Assembly: GCA_910587665.1 (NCBI GenBank)
Contig: CAJUMZ010000004.1
Location: 62,001-126,000 of the forward strand
Length of the DNA: 64,000 bases
Reading direction: 5' to 3'
DNA from: an uncultured Muribaculum sp.
GTDB lineage: Bacteria; Bacteroidota; Bacteroidia; Bacteroidales; Muribaculaceae
Below the pieces are notes generated by a model. It made no database searches, was not told where the DNA came from, and saw only the letters and a program-made list of their open reading frames with translations. A program made the position numbers and the translations under genes. Below are positions 25,207 through 34,449 of this stretch, one piece after another. Position 1 is the first letter of the stretch. The number at the start of each line of letters is the position of its first letter.

Positions 25207-27831
25207 ATGCTGACTGCAAAAGAAATACGAGAGTCGTTCAAAGACTTTTTCCGTAGCAAGGGGCATCAGATCGTACCGTCTGCCCCGATGGTGATCAAGG
25301 ATGACCCGACATTGATGTTTACCAATGCCGGTATGAACCAGTTTAAGGATATCATACTCGGTAATGCCGCCGCAAAATATCAGCGTGTCGCCGACTCGCA
25401 GAAATGCCTGCGTGTGAGCGGTAAGCACAATGACCTTGAGGAAGTGGGTATGGACACATATCACCATACGATGTTTGAGATGCTTGGAAACTGGTCGTTT
25501 GGCGACTATTTCAAGAAGGAGGCTATCGACTGGGCCTGGGAATATCTTGTAGATGTACTCGGGTTGAATCCCGCCGACCTCTATGCCACCGTGTTTGAAG
25601 GCTCTCCCGCGGAGGGTCTTGGCAGAGATGACGAAGCGGCTTCTTATTGGGAGAAGCATCTTCCCGCCGACCATATAATCAACGGTAACAAGCATGACAA
25701 TTTTTGGGAGATGGGCGATACCGGTCCCTGTGGCCCTTGCTCGGAGATACATATAGACCTACGCAGCGATGAGGAGAAAGCCGCCGTGCCGGGTCGTGAC
25801 CTTGTCAACCACGACCATCCCCAGGTGATAGAGATCTGGAATCTTGTGTTCATGCAGTACAACCGTAAGGCCGACGGATCGCTTGAACCGCTTCCCGCAA
25901 AGGTGATTGACACCGGTATGGGATTCGAACGCCTCTGCATGGCACTTCAGGGCAAGAAGTCCAATTATGACACCGACGTGTTCACCCCGCTCATCAATAA
26001 GATCGGTGAACTCTCCGGCAAGCATTACGGTGATGACCGGAAAGTGGATATCGCCATGCGCGTTATTGCTGACCATGTGCGCACGATCGCTTTTTCGATA
26101 GCCGACTCCCAGCTCCCCGGCAATGCGAAGGCGGGATACGTGATCCGCCGTATACTTCGTCGCGCGGTGCGCTACGCTTATACATTCCTCGATCAGAAGC
26201 AGGCGTTTATGTATCGCTTGCTTGACACTCTTATCGAGAGCATGGGCGAGGCTTATCCGGAGTTGCCGAAGCAGCGTGAATTGATCATGCGTGTCATCAA
26301 GGAGGAGGAAGATGCGTTCCTGCGCACTCTTGACAATGGTATCCGCTTGCTCGATAATGCTATCGAGGCGGCAAAGTCAAAGGGCAAGAATGAAATTTCC
26401 GGCAAGGAGGCATTTGTTCTCTACGATACTTACGGATTCCCTCTCGACCTTACCGAGCTTATCCTTAAAGAGAATGGCATGACTCTTGATCATGCCGAAT
26501 TTGACAAGGAGATGGAGGCGCAGAAAGCACGTGCACGTAATGCCGCGGCAGTCGAGACAGGTGACTGGGTTGTCGTGCGCGACGGCGAGCAGGAATTTGT
26601 CGGCTATGACATGACCTCGACTCCTGCTCAGATACTTCGTTACCGTAAGGTAAAGCAAAAAAATAATGAATATTACCAGATAGTTTTGTCGGCAACCCCT
26701 TTCTACGCCGAGATGGGTGGTCAGGTAGGTGACCGTGGCAAGCTTGTAAATGGTGACGATGTCATCGAGATATATGACACCAAGCGCGAAAACGGCATGG
26801 GTGTGCATCTGTCAAAGTCACTTCCTAAAGATCCCTCCGCGACATTTGAGGCTGTGATTGATGAAGAGGCACGTCAGGCTATATCCTGCAACCATACCGC
26901 TACCCACTTGCTTCACGAGGCATTGCGTGAGGTGCTCGGAACTCATGTCGAGCAGCGTGGTTCGTTTGTGTCGTCTGACTTGCTGCGTTTTGACTTCTCT
27001 CACTTCCAGAAGGTCACGCCTGAAGAGCTCCGCAAGGTTGAGCATATCGCCAATGAGCGTGTGCGCAAGGCTATCGCCCGCGACGAGCACCGCAATGTGC
27101 CTATTGACAAAGCCCGTGAAATGGGCGCGATGGCACTTTTCGGCGAGAAATACGGTGATGAGGTGCGTGTCATCCGCTATGGTTCCTCGGTTGAGCTTTG
27201 CGGTGGCACACATGTTGACAATACCGGAAATATCGGACTTATAAAGATTGTGTCCGAAAGCAGTATTGCGGCAGGCATCAGGCGTATCGAGGCCATTACC
27301 GGGCGTCGCGTCGAGACTTATATTGATGATATGCAGGATACTATGCATGAAATCGGGGCGATGTTCAACAACACTCCCAATCTTGTGCAGGCTCTCCACA
27401 AATCCATCGAGGAGAATGCCGAGCTCAAGCGTCAGGCTGAGGAGTATTTCAACGAGCGTGTTAACAACCTTACCAACGAATTGCTGGATAAGGCACGTGA
27501 CGTAAACGGCATAAAGGTCGTTGAAATTAGCGGTCTGCGTCTTCCTGACGTCGTTAAGAATGTGGCCTTCGGTGTACGTGCAAAGTCGCCTGAACATACC
27601 GTGTTTATCGGTGCCACATATGATCCTTCCGGAAAACCGTTGCTCACTGTGATGGTGACCGAGGATCTCGTAGCTGACGGCATGAATGCGTCGACGACCG
27701 TGCGTGAGGCTGCTAAGCTTATTCAGGGCGGTGGCGGCGGCCAGCCCGGTTTCGCTCAGGCAGGCGGTAAAAATAAAGATGGAATTACTGAAGCATATGA
27801 GAAGATTCGCTCGCTCCTTGGTGTAAACTGA
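25207..27831 (+). CDS. alaS: Alanyl-tRNA synthetase
   Basis: An 874-residue class II synthetase with the full bacterial layout. The catalytic domain begins 'IRESFKDFFRSKGHQIVPSA' (class II motif 1 region 'LMFTNAGMNQFKD'). The editing domain has 'HTATHLLHEAL' near 577 and 'CGGTHVDNTG' near 676, which supply the zinc-binding and mischarge-hydrolysis residues. A C-terminal DHHA1/C-Ala part ends 'GGGGGQPGFAQAGGK'. It charges tRNA-Ala and edits serine and glycine errors. It is followed by a weak terminator and an exported hydrolase. Confidence 0.98.
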   Translation: MLTAKEIRESFKDFFRSKGHQIVPSAPMVIKDDPTLMFTNAGMNQFKDIILGNAAAKYQRVADSQKCLRVSGKHNDLEEVGMDTYHHTMFEMLGNWSFGDYFKKEAIDWAWEYLVDVLGLNPADLYATVFEGSPAEGLGRDDEAASYWEKHLPADHIINGNKHDNFWEMGDTGPCGPCSEIHIDLRSDEEKAAVPGRDLVNHDHPQVIEIWNLVFMQYNRKADGSLEPLPAKVIDTGMGFERLCMALQGKKSNYDTDVFTPLINKIGELSGKHYGDDRKVDIAMRVIADHVRTIAFSIADSQLPGNAKAGYVIRRILRRAVRYAYTFLDQKQAFMYRLLDTLIESMGEAYPELPKQRELIMRVIKEEEDAFLRTLDNGIRLLDNAIEAAKSKGKNEISGKEAFVLYDTYGFPLDLTELILKENGMTLDHAEFDKEMEAQKARARNAAAVETGDWVVVRDGEQEFVGYDMTSTPAQILRYRKVKQKNNEYYQIVLSATPFYAEMGGQVGDRGKLVNGDDVIEIYDTKRENGMGVHLSKSLPKDPSATFEAVIDEEARQAISCNHTATHLLHEALREVLGTHVEQRGSFVSSDLLRFDFSHFQKVTPEELRKVEHIANERVRKAIARDEHRNVPIDKAREMGAMALFGEKYGDEVRVIRYGSSVELCGGTHVDNTGNIGLIKIVSESSIAAGIRRIEAITGRRVETYIDDMQDTMHEIGAMFNNTPNLVQALHKSIEENAELKRQAEEYFNERVNNLTNELLDKARDVNGIKVVEISGLRLPDVVKNVAFGVRAKSPEHTVFIGATYDPSGKPLLTVMVTEDLVADGMNASTTVREAAKLIQGGGGGQPGFAQAGGKNKDGITEAYEKIRSLLGVN

Positions 27832-27866
27832 TGTGAACGAATCGGCTGATGCTTATGTTATAAATG

Positions 27867-27905
27867 GCGAGGACGCGGATTGTTTCGTGTCCCCGCTTTA
27901 TTTTT
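27867..27905 (+). terminator. Probable intrinsic terminator after alaS
   Basis: An 11-bp stem with two G-U pairs (27867-27877 with 27886-27896) and an 8-base loop is followed by TTTATTTTT. It ends just upstream of the ATG of the next gene. Confidence 0.65.
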
Positions 27906-27912
27906 ACGGAAT

Positions 27913-28914
27913 ATGAAAAAGGTCCTGTCATTATTTTTCTTGGCGATATTTGCCGTTTTTCCTGCGGTTGCGCAGTGGATTCCCGATATTCTCGGCGACG
28001 GTTATGAGATGCGTTATGTGAGTCAGCCTGATGATTACAGCGGGAAGGTGCGCTCCACGATTGTGCGTAAGCTTTCCCGATGTGGTGGTCGCCGTGGCGT
28101 GCTGTATGTCCATGGGTTCAACGACTATTTTTTCCAGAAAGAGATGGGCGACCGCTTTGTCGATTCATGCTACAATTTTTATGCGGTCGATCTGAGAAAA
28201 TATGGAAGGTCGCTTATGGAAGGGCAGAAAGCATTTCAGGTAAGAGACATGCACGAGTATTTTGCCGACATAGACTCTGCGGTAGTGTGTATGAAGCGCG
28301 ACGGTATAGACGAGATTGTGCTTATGGGGCATTCGACCGGAGGTCTTACCACGTCGCTGTATATGAATGAAAATCCTCCTGCCGAGATCAAGGCATTGGT
28401 GCTTAACAGTCCGTTCCTTGACTGGAATCAAAGCAAGTTTCAGGAGCGCATTCTTATTCCGGTTGTGGATTGTATCGGGGGATTATTCCCCGGTATTGGC
28501 ATATCGCAGGGCGACAGCCGGGCTTACAGCGAGAGTTTGCTTAAAAAGTATGGCGGAGAGTGGGACTACGACACGTCATTGAAATATGAAGTGTCGCCCG
28601 ACGTCGATACCGGCTGGATACGTGCAATCGATCAGGCGCAGGCGATAATTCAGAATGATCCTTTTATCAAGGTGCCTGTGCTTTTGATGCACTCCGACAG
28701 GACCGCTAAGGCGGGTGATGCACCTGATGTATATTCGATAAGCGATGCCGTGCTTGATGTCGAGGACATATCGCGCTATGGCAGGTGGCTCGGTCCGCTT
28801 GTCACGGAGATTACAGTAAAAGGCGGACTTCATGACCTTGTGTTGTCAAAGTCTGAAGTCCGCAATGCCCTTTATGATTATATGTTCCGGTGGCTTTCGG
28901 CGCTTAATCTTTAG
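27913..28914 (+). CDS. Exported alpha/beta hydrolase (serine lipase/esterase type)
   Basis: A 333-residue protein with a signal peptide (about residues 1-21, 'LAIFAVFPAVAQ'). The start at 27913 is preferred to an ATG 11 codons upstream because it opens directly on the signal peptide. The hydrolase fold shows 'LYVHGFNDY' (oxyanion region), the nucleophile elbow GHSTGG, a later Asp in 'LLMHSDRTAKAGD' and the catalytic His in 'KGGLHDLVLS'. This is the serine aminopeptidase/monoacylglycerol-lipase-like group (Hydrolase_4). The substrate is unknown. The 3' end overlaps the convergent lipoprotein gene by 11 bases. Confidence 0.85.
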   Translation: MKKVLSLFFLAIFAVFPAVAQWIPDILGDGYEMRYVSQPDDYSGKVRSTIVRKLSRCGGRRGVLYVHGFNDYFFQKEMGDRFVDSCYNFYAVDLRKYGRSLMEGQKAFQVRDMHEYFADIDSAVVCMKRDGIDEIVLMGHSTGGLTTSLYMNENPPAEIKALVLNSPFLDWNQSKFQERILIPVVDCIGGLFPGIGISQGDSRAYSESLLKKYGGEWDYDTSLKYEVSPDVDTGWIRAIDQAQAIIQNDPFIKVPVLLMHSDRTAKAGDAPDVYSISDAVLDVEDISRYGRWLGPLVTEITVKGGLHDLVLSKSEVRNALYDYMFRWLSALNL

Positions 28915-29740
28915 CCGTGCGTGCCGCCTGGTCGCGGGCAAGCAGCAGCTGCTTGTCAAGGAAATTTCGCTTTGCCGATAGCTTCTTTGACATTTCCATT
29001 GCTTCGGAGAGCGTGTAGGCGAGTGCGATCGACCGGCTGTCGTTAGTCGACAGCGGAGTTGAGTAATTTGAATTGCCTTTGAATGTGAGGGTTACTTTTC
29101 CTGCGTTTGGTGTTTGCAGGAAATGTCCGAGCGTGTCACATTCCGCTCCTATAAATGTAATCATTTCCGTGCCTCCGGAGCGATAGTTCCGGTCACCGTC
29201 ATAGGCTACTTCGCTTGTCGACACTTCACCTTCTGCTCCTTTAAGGCTGATCGACGTGTGCTTTACAGGGCGCGCGGTCAAGGAGCTTATGATGTAGAAA
29301 TCTCCGTCGGGCGACACTCTCGCCTCGACGCCTGTGCGGTTGAACAGCGTGGAATTGGCATATTCCTTTATAACATAATAGCCTTCTACAAGCTCGGGAT
29401 TGTTGACAAAGGTGAAATAATCCATCAGCGAGTCACATACATGGGCGTAGTATGCCTGGAGGCTGTCGGTCATCTGCATTTCTGTGACAGTCATCTTTTC
29501 CATGGCGAGCGGGCGTATGTGCATGCCCTTGCGCTGTGCGTCTACCTGTCCGGGGTATTTTGACTGGAGGGTGTCGAGCAGTTCTATCGTCATGGCATAG
29601 TTGCCTGCGTTAAGCGCCGAGTCGGCTGAGCTTACAAGCCCGTCGGCAAGTTGTTTCTCTGTGTTGCCGCCTCCACATGCCGTCATGGCAAGTGATGCTA
29701 CGGTCACCGCTATCGCGGCTTTACTTACTACGTTGCACAT
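28904..29740 (-). CDS. Lipoprotein of unknown function
   Basis: A 278-residue lipoprotein: a hydrophobic signal then the lipobox MTAC with Cys22, followed by GGGNTEKQ. Residues about 30-60 ('LVSSADSALNAGNYAMTIELLDTLQ') look like a TPR-type helical hairpin; the rest is mixed and ends in a basic helix. It overlaps the RelA/SpoT-homolog gene upstream by 20 bases, so it is translated from the same transcript. The link between a stringent-response enzyme and a lipoprotein is positional only. Confidence 0.75.
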   Translation of the reverse strand: MCNVVSKAAIAVTVASLAMTACGGGNTEKQLADGLVSSADSALNAGNYAMTIELLDTLQSKYPGQVDAQRKGMHIRPLAMEKMTVTEMQMTDSLQAYYAHVCDSLMDYFTFVNNPELVEGYYVIKEYANSTLFNRTGVEARVSPDGDFYIISSLTARPVKHTSISLKGAEGEVSTSEVAYDGDRNYRSGGTEMITFIGAECDTLGHFLQTPNAGKVTLTFKGNSNYSTPLSTNDSRSIALAYTLSEAMEMSKKLSAKRNFLDKQLLLARDQAARTAKD

Positions 29741-31922
29741 CTTTTACTCCTTTTACTGTTTTTATTTTCTTTATGAGGTTGTTAAGGGCTACAGTGTCGC
29801 TTACGCCGACAATAAGGTAGCCCTGGAATATCGAGTCATCGGAATTTATGGAGATGCTGCGCAGGGTCACATCTTTTTCCTTGTTTATGATTGATGTGAT
29901 ATTGGTGATGATGCCTATGTCATCATGTCCGATTATGCGCAGTGTCGCTCCAAATTGCTGTCCGAGTTTTCCCGACCATCGTGTCGTGATAAGTCGGTAG
30001 GGATATTTCTGACGTATGTTTTCAGCATTTGGACAGTCGTGGCGGTGGATCTTGATTACTCCTTCCGCGGAAATGAATCCAAACACGTCGTCACCATATA
30101 TCGGGTTGCAGCATTTTGCAAGTTTGTAGTTTATTCCCTTGATGTTGTCTCCGATTACAAGCACATCCTCTTGGCGCTCGTCATCTTCTGTTTTTGAGAG
30201 CTGAAACTCTTCAGCCGAGCGTATCTCGCCGATTGCCGCATCTTTCTTTTCGATGTTTTCATATTCGGCGATAATGTCGTTTATGTCGATTGACTCCGCC
30301 GCTACGGCATCATAGAAATCGGTCACGGTCTTGTAGCCCATTTTTTTGATGACGCGCATTATTGTCGCTTCCTGAAGGTCGATCTTGCGGTTTTTGAACC
30401 GGCGTTCCACAAGCTCCTTGCCAAGGGTTGCCGCCTTGTTGCGCATCTCGTGGACCGTCTGGCGTATCTTGTTGCGAGCCTTTGACGTTACGGCAAAGTT
30501 GAGCCAGTCAAGTTTTGGTATCTGTGTTGTGGAGGTAAATATCTCGACCGTGTCGCCGCTTTTCAGCTTATAGTTGAGTTTTTGGTTTTTGCCGTTCACC
30601 TTTCCTCCCGTGCATTTCATGCCGAGGTTGGTGTGGATATTGAAGGCGAAGTCAAGAAGGGTGGCTCCGAAAGGCAGTTTGTAAAGGTCGCCTTTCGGGG
30701 TGAACACGAACACCTCTTTGTCGTAGATGTCCATCTTCATGTTTTTCATCAGCTCCATGGGACCTGTCTCGGCGGTCTCAAGGATATCACGCACATTATT
30801 CATCCATGCGTCAAGATTGCCTTCACTCTTTATGCCTTTGTAACGCCAGTGGGCGGCAAGTCCTTTCTCGGCGATAAGATCCATGCGCTTTGTGCGTATC
30901 TGTACCTCGACCCAGCGGTTGTCAGGTCCGTATACGGTGATATGGAGCGACTCGTAGCCGTTGCTCTTCGGTATGCTCAGCCAGTCCTTCATTCTTGAAG
31001 GATTGGGCTGATAGAGATCCGTGATGATGGAGTAGGCGAGCCAGCAGTCGCTTTTTTCTGCCTCGGCCTCACTGTCGATTATGATTCTGATGGCGAAAAG
31101 GTCGTATATATGCTCGATATCGTTTTTTTGCTTTTTAAGCTTGTTCCATATCGAGTATATTGACTTGGTGCGGCCCTTTATCTCATATTTCAGTGGAGTT
31201 TTGTCAAGCTTCTCTTTTATCGGTCTGATAAATTCCGCGATATAGGCGTCGCGGCTCGCTTTTGTCTCGTTTAGCTTGTGGGCGATTTCCGTATAAGTCT
31301 CGCGGTTGGTGTATTTTAGCGACATATCCTCAAGCTCGGACTTTATGGCGTAAAGTCCGAGGCGGTGAGCGAGTGGCGCGTAAAGATAATTGGACTCATA
31401 GGCTACGTCATGCACCATTTTCTCATTAGGATGATGGTTGATGGTGCGCATGAGTTCCAGGCGGTCGATAATCATGATGATTATGACCCGGATGTCTTCG
31501 GCAAATGTCAGGAGCAATTTCCTGAAATTGTCGCTTTCGACCGCAGCCTGCTTGCTGTAAAGTGTCGACACTTTCAGCAACCCGCGTATGAGTTTTGCTA
31601 TATCGTCGCCCCATTCGTTTACAAGCTCCTCTTCAGGGATAAATTCGCTCTTGCATAGGTTGTAGAGCAGTATGGCGAGTATCATGTTGCGGTCGGGGCT
31701 GACCTTCTCGCAGAGTGACAGCGCGGTCTTTATGTTGTGAAGAGCCGGATTGATGCCGTATTTGTCGCGGCGATAATGATTCTGGCTTATGCCGTCGTTG
31801 ATGATTTGTCTTACTTTTTTTATATCATCAGGCTCTACAATTTCCCTTGTGTGCTCAAGCAGTCGGCGGAACGCGACAATCATTTCTTTCCTTTCCGTCG
31901 GGTTAAGATATTTTTCATTCAT
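29721..31922 (-). CDS. relA: RelA/SpoT homolog, synthetase with degenerate hydrolase site
   Basis: A 733-residue long RSH protein: HD-like region (about 45-200), (p)ppGpp synthetase (about 245-365), TGS (about 400-460), helical, and ACT domain (about 660-733). The synthetase motifs are good: GRTKSIYSIWNKL (250-262), YDLFAIRII (273-281), NGYESLHITV (321-330), EVQIRT (339-344). The hydrolase site is lost: the HD pair position reads YNLCKS (87-92) instead of the usual HDVVED, and the later LxDRLHNMRT reads IIDRLELMRT (151-160). It should therefore make but not degrade (p)ppGpp, like E. coli RelA; a second RSH elsewhere must supply hydrolysis. It lies 33 bases after ysxC. Confidence 0.93.
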   Translation of the reverse strand: MNEKYLNPTERKEMIVAFRRLLEHTREIVEPDDIKKVRQIINDGISQNHYRRDKYGINPALHNIKTALSLCEKVSPDRNMILAILLYNLCKSEFIPEEELVNEWGDDIAKLIRGLLKVSTLYSKQAAVESDNFRKLLLTFAEDIRVIIIMIIDRLELMRTINHHPNEKMVHDVAYESNYLYAPLAHRLGLYAIKSELEDMSLKYTNRETYTEIAHKLNETKASRDAYIAEFIRPIKEKLDKTPLKYEIKGRTKSIYSIWNKLKKQKNDIEHIYDLFAIRIIIDSEAEAEKSDCWLAYSIITDLYQPNPSRMKDWLSIPKSNGYESLHITVYGPDNRWVEVQIRTKRMDLIAEKGLAAHWRYKGIKSEGNLDAWMNNVRDILETAETGPMELMKNMKMDIYDKEVFVFTPKGDLYKLPFGATLLDFAFNIHTNLGMKCTGGKVNGKNQKLNYKLKSGDTVEIFTSTTQIPKLDWLNFAVTSKARNKIRQTVHEMRNKAATLGKELVERRFKNRKIDLQEATIMRVIKKMGYKTVTDFYDAVAAESIDINDIIAEYENIEKKDAAIGEIRSAEEFQLSKTEDDERQEDVLVIGDNIKGINYKLAKCCNPIYGDDVFGFISAEGVIKIHRHDCPNAENIRQKYPYRLITTRWSGKLGQQFGATLRIIGHDDIGIITNITSIINKEKDVTLRSISINSDDSIFQGYLIVGVSDTVALNNLIKKIKTVKGVKDVQRSK

Positions 31923-31955
31923 GACGGTTGGCTTATTCGGTTCATATAAGGTTTA

Positions 31956-32564
31956 TCACTCTTCGGCGACAGGCAGTCGGTTAAGCTCCTCGATGTAGTC
32001 GAGAAGCTCGGCTCTGCCTCTGCCGTTTGCGCTCGATGTGTAAAACACAGGGGGAAGTTCTTCCCAATGTTCGCGCAGCCGGTCAAGATATTTCCCGGTC
32101 TGGATCTTTGCTGCGGCTGCCGACATCTTGTCAAGCTTGGTGAACACTATTGCAAAGGGCACCTCATTTTCTCCGAGCCATTCCATAAACTCAAGATCAA
32201 TTTTCTGGGGATCATGGCGCGAATCGATGAGTACAAACAAAGTGGTCATCTGACAGCGTTCGAGTATATAGTCTTCTATGATATGTCTTATCTGTTCCTG
32301 CATCTTTTTACCTCTCTGGGCGTAGCCGTAGCCGGGGAGGTCGACGATATACCATTCGTCGTTTATAAGAAAATGGTTGATGAGGGTGGTTTTGCCCGGT
32401 GTGGATGAGGTCATTGCAAGACCTTTGCGCCCGGTAAGCATATTTATAAGTGACGACTTGCCGACATTTGACCTGCCGATAAAGGCATATTCATGTCGTG
32501 TTGAGGTCGGACATTTGGTTACGTCGGAATTACTTATTTCGAATTTTGCAGAAGTTATATTCAT
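31956..32564 (-). CDS. ysxC: Ribosome biogenesis GTPase YsxC/EngB
   Basis: A 202-residue TRAFAC-class GTPase. G1 is GRSNVGKSS, G2 lies around 'STPGKTTLINHF', G3 is DLPGYGYA, G4 is TKLDK and G5 is SSANGRG. Length and motif order match EngB/YsxC, required for late 50S subunit assembly. It is the first gene of a minus-strand run with the RSH gene and a lipoprotein, and is divergent from the flippase-like gene at 32665. Confidence 0.95.
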   Translation of the reverse strand: MNITSAKFEISNSDVTKCPTSTRHEYAFIGRSNVGKSSLINMLTGRKGLAMTSSTPGKTTLINHFLINDEWYIVDLPGYGYAQRGKKMQEQIRHIIEDYILERCQMTTLFVLIDSRHDPQKIDLEFMEWLGENEVPFAIVFTKLDKMSAAAAKIQTGKYLDRLREHWEELPPVFYTSSANGRGRAELLDYIEELNRLPVAEE

Positions 32565-32664
32565 GATTTCGTCAATTATTAAGCGTAAAGATACAAATTT
32601 TTATGTTAATAAAAACGCAAACTGTGCCAACTTGTTTGTTAATCTGTAAAAATATGACAACAAT

Positions 32665-33696
32665 ATGTCTGAAGAGTTTCGTAAATTGACCGGTAAGGCA
32701 GTGCGCTACATGATTCCGCTCGCAGTGTCGGCGGGGCTTCTGTTGTGGCTGTTTCATAAGGTTGATTTCAAGGAGATGATGGCTGTGATTCGTGAGGGAT
32801 GCGATTTCAGGTATATCGTGATTATGATGCTGATCACTGCTTTGTCACATGTCATACGTGGTGTCCGCTGGGGTATACAGTTGCGCGGTGCCGGGGTGCC
32901 GCGTATGCCTGTAATAGCAGAGAGTGTGTCGATTTTCGGCGCGTATGCTTTGAATCTCGTGTTTTCGGGAGTGGGGGAGGCATGGCGCTGCATATATGTG
33001 TCGCGCAGGGAGTCTGTCCCTTTGTCGACTGTTGTCGGCACCGATATAGGCGACCGTATATCTGACGCGATTGTGGTGCTTGCGCTGTTTGGCGTTGCCC
33101 TTGTTGTTGCCCACGGGCCGTTGACCGACTTTATGTCACATTACGTAATGGGAAAGGACTTGGCGCATTTTTCCGAAAACCCGTGGTTATGGTGTGCAAT
33201 GGCTCTTGCTATCGTTGTTGTCGTGACCCTGTTCCACTTTTTTAAGAAATATCGTTACATCGATAAGATCGATGAGGGGCTTAAAAATGTGTGGCATGGT
33301 TTCAAGGTGATGTTTATCATGAAAGGAGCGGGGCGTTACGTCATTCTGACTCTTTGTATCTGGGTGTGCTATTTCATGGAGACCTATGTGTGCTTCTACG
33401 CATTTCCGTTTACACGCCGGTTTGTCACGGAACCGGGCACGGCATTCGGTCTTATCCCCGGGTTGGTTGTATTTGTGTTCGGGTCGTTCAGTATGGCAGT
33501 GCCTTCCAACGGCGGTCTCGGTCCGTGGAATCTTGCCGTGATGTTTGCCCTTTCGATTTATGGCGTGAGCAATACCGAAGGCGCGGCTTTTTCAATGGTA
33601 ATGTGGGGGTTTCAGGCAATCATGCTGATATTGCTTGGCATATTCAGTGCCGTGTATGTGACATGTACAAAGCGTAAACTTGTTTCCTCAAAGTGA
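32665..33696 (+). CDS. Flippase-like membrane protein (LPG synthase TM-domain family)
   Basis: A 343-residue integral membrane protein of the lysylphosphatidylglycerol synthase TM-region / UPF0104 family: about eight spans, the family pattern 'RGVRWGIQLRGAGV' near 66-79, 'GDRISDAIVVLALFG' and the late glycine-rich 'AVPSNGGLGPWNLAVMFAL' near 280-298. There is no C-terminal aminoacyl-transferase domain. Related proteins are linked to lipid or glycolipid handling, but the substrate is unknown. Divergent from ysxC. Confidence 0.85.
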   Translation: MSEEFRKLTGKAVRYMIPLAVSAGLLLWLFHKVDFKEMMAVIREGCDFRYIVIMMLITALSHVIRGVRWGIQLRGAGVPRMPVIAESVSIFGAYALNLVFSGVGEAWRCIYVSRRESVPLSTVVGTDIGDRISDAIVVLALFGVALVVAHGPLTDFMSHYVMGKDLAHFSENPWLWCAMALAIVVVVTLFHFFKKYRYIDKIDEGLKNVWHGFKVMFIMKGAGRYVILTLCIWVCYFMETYVCFYAFPFTRRFVTEPGTAFGLIPGLVVFVFGSFSMAVPSNGGLGPWNLAVMFALSIYGVSNTEGAAFSMVMWGFQAIMLILLGIFSAVYVTCTKRKLVSSK

Positions 33697-33717
33697 TGAA
33701 TTGTCGGCGGATTGTCG

Positions 33718-33725
33718 TAACTTTG
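33718..33725 (+). promoter_or_regulatory. -7 promoter element right before trmN6
   Basis: TAACTTTG, an exact TAnnTTTG match, ends 7 bases before the ATG at 33733, so transcription would start at or within a base or two of the start codon. Confidence 0.5.
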
Positions 33726-33732
33726 TCATGAT

Positions 33733-34449
33733 ATGGGAACTAACCGAAACAGGGAACAGGTATTCCGGTTCAAGCAATTTTCAGTTGCCAATCGTCTTGC
33801 GGCAATGAAAGTGGGCACCGACGGTGTGCTGCTCGGGGCATGGTGTGACGTGGCCGGTTGCACTAAAGTTCTTGACGTGGGTACCGGCTCGGGTGTGATC
33901 GCGCTCATGATTGCCCAGCGTTGCCCGGAAGCCGACATTACAGGCATAGAGGTAGTGCATGAAGCCGTTGTCGAGGCTACGGAAAATGTCGCCGCATCGC
34001 CATGGCGCGACCGGGTGAGGGTTATGGAAGCCGATTTTAATTGTGCGGCTGTCGACGGTACATTGTCCCGCTATGATCTGATTGTGAGCAATCCGCCATA
34101 TTTCACCACCGATGTTAAATCACCATTGGCGGCTCGTGCTGCCGCCCGTCACGGTGATGGCCTCGGTTTTGGCGACATCCTGCGAAATGCTCCGTCGCTC
34201 CTCGCTCCAGGAGGTAGGATCGCGCTTGTATCGCCTGCCGACAGAGAGACCGACATAATGCTTGACTGTGAGCTCGCGGGATTGTCGGTGTCGCGGCTTA
34301 CCCGGGTTTATACCAAGCCTTCCGCAAGCGCCCCTTCAAGGCTCCTTTGGGAAATCTCCGCTATTCCGTCGCCGCTCCTGTCCGACTCTCTTGTCATAGG
34401 CTCGGAGCGGTATAATGATCTGCTCCGCGACTTCTATCTCGCCTTATGA
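33733..34449 (+). CDS. trmN6: tRNA1(Val) (adenine-37-N6)-methyltransferase
   Basis: A 238-residue Rossmann methyltransferase of the YfiC/TrmN6 type, which methylates A37 of tRNA1-Val. It opens 'FRFKQFSVANRLAAMKVGTDGVLLGAW', has the SAM motif I 'VLDVGTGSGVIALMIAQR' and the N6-adenine catalytic tetrad in 'IVSNPPYF' (NPPY) near residues 117-124. The gene starts 36 bases after the flippase-like gene but has its own promoter element. It ends in a 16-base convergent overlap with the glycosyltransferase gene. Confidence 0.92.
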   Translation: MGTNRNREQVFRFKQFSVANRLAAMKVGTDGVLLGAWCDVAGCTKVLDVGTGSGVIALMIAQRCPEADITGIEVVHEAVVEATENVAASPWRDRVRVMEADFNCAAVDGTLSRYDLIVSNPPYFTTDVKSPLAARAAARHGDGLGFGDILRNAPSLLAPGGRIALVSPADRETDIMLDCELAGLSVSRLTRVYTKPSASAPSRLLWEISAIPSPLLSDSLVIGSERYNDLLRDFYLAL

